From NCBI RefSeq assembly GCF_015706575.1, contig NW_024037050.1, forward strand, positions 6,262,001 to 6,326,000: DNA of 64,000 bases, read 5' to 3'. The position numbers were made by a program, and so were the translations under genes. The stretch comes from Patiria miniata. Lineage: Eukaryota; Echinodermata; Asteroidea; Valvatida; Asterinidae. How positions within the stretch are numbered: the stretch's first letter is position 1; every line of letters starts with the position of its first letter. Shown here in pieces: positions 51,801-57,800 of the stretch. Under the pieces are notes generated by a model that was not told where the DNA came from, did no database searches, and worked only from the letters and a program-made list of their open reading frames with translations.

Positions 51801-54800
51801 TAACAACAATTTCTCAAAACTGAGTTACATCCAAAACCCTGAGGGGATAACATGACAGGTTTATTTTTCAATAATATCATCTTTGATTTAAATACTTCGC
51901 TTGTGGCTAATTCAAAACCTGGAAAAATGTGTATCATTCATAAGTCTAATTCATGACAGACTTTATTTTGTTTATGTTCTGTTTACTCCTACCCCAACCT
52001 TACCAACTCGATCAAAATCCATCCCCCATTTCGACGGATTTTGGCAGATAAGCCATTTTGTACTAAGTCCATCAAAATCCACCAGCACCAGTGATGTTTC
52101 AGCGGATTTGGTCCTGAAGCATTGTGTGAAGTAAACTGAGTGATGGATTTTGACGGACATGGTCATCTATACAACTAAGTAGGGAGTTTATTAAAGAGTT
52201 AGTCAACTTTTGATGTTTATTGAAACTTTTCATTCATCACTGACAAGCTGCATAAGTCTACTCTAATGTATTATTTTGTTAGTTTCGGTCTTGGCAGCAT
52301 CTCGTATCTTCTTTCACTGCTCATGACATTCTTTACTTTGATTTTCTTTTGCATCGCCCTCCAAATGTAATGGAGCTAATTAACGGTTAGCAGCAAAGTT
52401 GTGCTAACGACAGAAACAATGTTCTTAACCATTAAGCATGTTTCAGGGCCTGGACGTACTGATGCTATGTGCATTTAAACAAGAACTATCATCTCATTAT
52501 TTTGAGCAAATTCTGCGTCTTCAATCAAAGTAAGCATGCTCTGTATTGTCCTTTACAGCTTACCAAAACTGTTATTTAAACAACTGCCTGAAATTATATT
52601 GGACAAAGCCTGGTATGCTGTGAGGATTGTCCAAGCGAATTCTTCATAATTGAAATGTGGGATTTTTCTTTGTTACAACAGGAGCTGCCTAACCTGGACG
52701 ACATGAAGGCACAGGCTAAGAAGGACAACGAGAAGATTGCTATCGCGGTAAGATATTGGACAAAAAAGTTATCGCATCATCGGCCCGATTCACGGGCTCT
52801 CTGGTAGTCATCCATCAGTTGAACAGCGCCCTCATTTGTCAGGCTTCAGACACACTCGTTCATTTGTGCTCACTCTCCTTTTCCAAGGCTGCCGGTGATG
52901 GCTAGTTTCTTTGAGCTCTGATTGGATAATTTTTTTGTCCAATCAATGACCAAGGGTTAGCAATGCTGCGCAGACGGCACATGCATTGATCGTCGTGGTG
53001 AACTACCCACAATGCTTTGCATTTTCTTCACAATTATGTGAGGCATTTTGGCAAAATGCGACAGAACTGGGCACGGGCCGTAGCGGGGGATAATGCCAAA
53101 AAAAAGATTTTTTTTTTTTAAATTTCAGATTTATTGATATTTTTGATTGTTGGTACGTCGACTTCACATATTTTAAAGAAACAGTGTGAAAATTGGGAAT
53201 AAAAGTGTTTTTAGGGAAAAACAATTTCCATCTTCATTATCACGGCTAGAAAACATTCAAAGGCTCAAAGGCCTTTTTCTCACTTTGCTTTTTTGACATG
53301 TCGATATATGCGAACTTTGAACTGTCATAACTTGTGAACGGAATGTCCGATTGAAGTGCAACAAACAGCATTGTGAGGAGAATTTTATTCCCTTTCCTAA
53401 TGTCCACAAACTCTGCCCAGTTCTGTGCCATTTTGCCAGAACGCTTCACATAATGTGAAAAGAGATGAGCCATCACCAACTCCCTTCGTCAGGGCAGTTG
53501 AGCACGAGGCAACATCCCAGGTAGTTTTTGGAAAGTTTCATTGCTGTGATCCATTAAATATCATTTGCTAGAAACTATCGATTTTTGAGAATTTGTGTCA
53601 TGTGAGAGTGATTTGGTGCATGTCATCATCTAGAATGGAGTCATTCTGTAGATTGCAAGGTAAGACTTCAAGACACCACCATGTGTGTACTGTACTGTAG
53701 CTTTCGTCATATCTTTGCACTCGGAATTCTTTCCATCTAATGGCTTTTGTGAATGTAATTTGTGTCGCTGTGTCCATGTTGCTAATACTTTGTTGAATCA
53801 TAATGCATGCCATGGTTCTGACCTATCATATCTGTTACATGTTTCTGTAATTTCTCTCCGCCAAAATTCTAATCTTACTTCTGCTTGTCTTCCCCGTCCT
53901 TTTTCCATGAATGTTTTTTGTAAGTCAAAGGGGTGAACATGTCAAGAGGAGTTCACGTCAAGTGATATCGATATAACGTTGAGGCTATTAAACCCATTTG
54001 TTCATGCGTTAGTATTTGGGCAATTCCATGGTAACTTGTGTTACATTTAACGGGGGTCTTCAGTCAACTCTGTGCTGTTATTCTATAAAGTCAGAGCATT
54101 TAGGTTTTTTTTTTCTCACAGAAGATCCCCAGAAGTTAAGCAACTAAACTACAGAAAAGAGGCCAACAAAATAACTTTCTGTTGGTTTGGCAATAAGTTT
54201 TTTATCAGTAGCTTGCGTCACAAAAAAGGACACCTCGCAAACATTGAAATATCTTGCATTTGGAACTTTCTTCATACTGTGCACTGTTTCAAGAATCCTT
54301 TTCAGTGTCCTTACATAATTAGGATGTAAGTCATAAACCATAACCAATCATGAGATCTCTAGGGGGATATATATTTCGGTAACTCGCGTTACAGTAACTC
54401 GCGTTATGGTAACTCGCGTTGCGGTCTTTCTGCCCATCTTTGGTACAAGTTAAAAACATGTAAGAAACTTATAATAATACAAAAACCTCCTTTGGCATAG
54501 ACTGTGAATCTTTCTCTCTGCCTTAAAAACACAAACTCACAATAACACTTGCATTTTGCATGTGAAAACAAGTCGCCAAAAGGACTTCCTAAAATCCATT
54601 ATTTCAGCTCCTAATCCAATTTTGTCACAAAAAGTACATTTGACCATGTATTCCATTTCACTGGCACACCACTCAAATGAAAGGTCTTTTCCCCTTTCAT
54701 TTGGAGGTTGTGACACTTGTAGTTCTGAAGATTTCATAAATGTTCCACTTTTCAGCCATTTCCACTTGTGGAGTGGAGTTGCCCATTTTCATTTTTGCTT

Positions 54801-57800
54801 CGTGGACGTTATCCGTATTATAGTAGTCAATCTGTTCATGTCATCAGACAAACCATAACGTTAAAAATTGCTCAAGGCATCACAGCTTGTCATAGTTTTG
54901 ATCATTAGTAGAGACATCAGAATACCATAGAATATTGTGACTTATTGGACGCATGTTTAATTGTTTACCCGATGCATGGTTGTATAACTCAAGATTGACG
55001 TTGTCATGCTGCCAGGGTAGTGAATTAATGTATAATTGAGATGTTGCCTGAAATTTTTCCTCAAAAACTTTAGGTTCATGCATAAAATTGAACACACTGC
55101 AGTGCATTCATTAACTTTGCCTGAAACTTCACAGGGGAGATGTTTTTCCAGAGGTCATAAGCTTGGATTTGAAAAATTATTCACTTGTTTTGTGGATGAT
55201 TTTAAAAAGCCAGAATCAAAATTGATTTAACACTTTAAAAAAAAAAAAAAAAAAATTGAAGCTGAAATCACATTTTGATTATTTTTAATGATACGTTTGA
55301 TTTAGTGTTGCTTTCCCCTTTTTTCTTTCTTGTTTTTTTTTCTTACAATTAATTTTTTATCAATCAGATCAATATTTTAGGCACAATCTTTGGTTCTCAG
55401 GAAAATGTAAGAAACCATTCGAGGGTTCTTTCTTACGTTTAACATTGCTTTTTTAACCTTTCCCCGCAGCCCGCTTTTCTAACTTCTGTTTTGCATTGTG
55501 TTTTTGCTTGTTCTATTAATCCTCTTTTTTTGTTCTGCATCTGTTTGTTGGTGTTTGTTAACTCTAACCCCGCAGTCGGCTCCCGTCATGGTGAGAATTG
55601 ATGAGGTAGGTTTCTATGACAACTGCATCAAAATAAAGTGTCTCTCTTCCCAATTTTTGATTTGTTGAGAGAAACATATCATGAAGTCAAAAGAGCAGAA
55701 AATATCGCATTGATTGAAAAAACTTACTTGAATTGCCTTGCCTCTTTAGGATTTCTCACTAGTTTTTGATCTGAGGGTCAAAAATTTTGTTGATTTTTCA
55801 AATTTGAGAACTAATTTGGCAGGTGTGAAAGTGCCACCCCGGTACTGTCTTCTTTTTGTGGTCGCCAGATTGGTTAAAAGTCTAGTTCATAGGCCAAAGG
55901 TGACAGGTGTAGGCAAGAGTTATTTCTGCCTGTGTAGTATGAAGATGAGTGTGTTATTTACAGTTGAGTCTCGTTAATACAAACTCGTTCGGACCTAGCC
56001 GAATTGTTTGTTATATCAGAATGTTGTATTAAGAGGAACATCAGTCCCATTCATTGTGCACATAAATGCACAGTCGGGACTAAGGCTTTATGTTTGTTAT
56101 AACCAGAAATTTGTATTAACAGAGTTTGTACTAACGAGATTCAACTGTATAATTCATAAATACCTGAGACAGTTTTACCCATTCCTATTGGTAGAGAGCC
56201 CGTCACGTGGGTGGTTTTAAACCGCCGGTAAAACACCGCTGTATTCTTTGCCACATTGCGCAGTATGCGCCGCCGTGTGTGCCAATCTCCATATATGGAG
56301 ATTTTTAGTATTACGCATGTCAGGCACATACCATAGACATGGCCAGAGGGGTGTCTCACAAAACACGAAGTAAAATTTTCGAACAAAATCGTTGGAAATT
56401 TTATAATTTTTGACTTGTTAAGATCTTTTTTTGTGGTTCTCTACTGAAGCTATACAATAGCACTGAAGGCTCTGAGTGCTTCATTACTATGACCTCCGAT
56501 CATCCTTAAATCTAATCTCCCATCGAAGCCTTTAATGAGCTCTTTCCAACTCTCATTAAATTCTGTCTGCAACAAGTTAATGATCAACTGGCACTGGAGA
56601 GTGGAGACTTACATGACTATTACCCCTGATCAACCAGCCAATGATTCTTGAAATCTACAGTGTAACTTAACAGAGCAGATATGACTCGGCGCCTTTAATT
56701 TCCTTAATCTCGATGTGACATTCAACCAGTTTTATTTTCATCACATTCCATCTGAAAGCATACATTGTAATTGTCAGTAAATATCAGTTTTTGTTCACTT
56801 TGAATGTTCTTCAACCCCCTCCCCCCTTCTTTTCCAACTAGATCCCTAAGAAGGATGATGGTGAAGACTTCAACTCCCTGCCCAAGTACCCACTGGAGAA
56901 GCTGCAAGCTCAAGAGCTTCCTGACGGTGTGGACTCCAGCAAGAAGGAGGTAAGGAGTTAAGCCCCGCCCCTCAGGAAACCTGTCATGGGTGAAGGAGTG
57001 GCCCTTTAAAAATTGTAAAAATCAGGGATTTTTCTAGTTGACCTTTCTTGGTAAAAGAAAAAATTGTTATGAACAGATGGACCTGTATATTCTCTGGAAA
57101 AAACTCAGAAGCCCTTTTTTTAAAATTCAATTTGCTTTTTCCCTGCTCTTCAACAAATTGATATTTTTTCACATAACAATTTTATAATTTCTGGTTAGAG
57201 CCCCTTGAACAAAGACAGTGACAAATTGGAGAACCATCAACAAAGGGCTGGATAGCTCAGTTGGAATGGCAATCCAGAGGTTGCAGGTTCAAACCCTGCT
57301 CCAGTCAATTTCGTTCAACTTTAAAAAACTTATTTTAATTTTTTTGCTTTATTCTAATGAGAAAAAAAACCCTACTTTGTTTATTTTTTGGGTGTCTGTA
57401 ATCCTCTGAAAAAAATCTGCAATTTTGGGTTTCTTCTGTTGGGCCACCAATAAATTTCAAGTAAATATTCCCTAACTAAACATGCTAGATTTTTTCATTT
57501 GATGTCTTATTCAATAGTGAACACTCTTTGTATTGCCAGATTTAAAGAATTTGCAGAGATGAAACTTTTCCGATTTTAATCGTAAATCCGACTTTTTGAA
57601 TTTTCCGGTTTTCGAAATTTCCGATTTTCTTACTATGTGTCCCACAAAATCTGATTTTGTGTAACGATTTTTTTCACAAAATGTCATTTTATTTCAATCA
57701 TAATTTCTAAGAGAAGTCGATGAAAAGTCGATACACGTTAAAATCATCGCGAACGTAGTTTTAATCTCTTTCACCAGTCGTTATTGGAGTGTTTCAATGG

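Larger units (their letters stand above)
49669..52681. other. villin intron after c19
   Basis: C-rich tract (49860-50065), reverse SINE (50640-50935), tRNA-like remnant (51020-51125), 24-bp palindrome (51190-51213). The part 51220-52680 is plain, with GGATTTTG(A/G)CGGA words at 52010-52160. Confidence 0.65.
52748..55575. other. villin intron after c20
   Basis: TIR element (53033-53454), a 3-copy GTAACTCGCGTTA tandem (54376-54423) and an A-run (55237-55256). The rest shows no gene signal. Confidence 0.65.
55606..56841. other. villin intron after c21
   Basis: Contains the uninterrupted pogo-like MITE (55961-56147) followed by a dispersed repeat (56152-56300). Confidence 0.7.
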
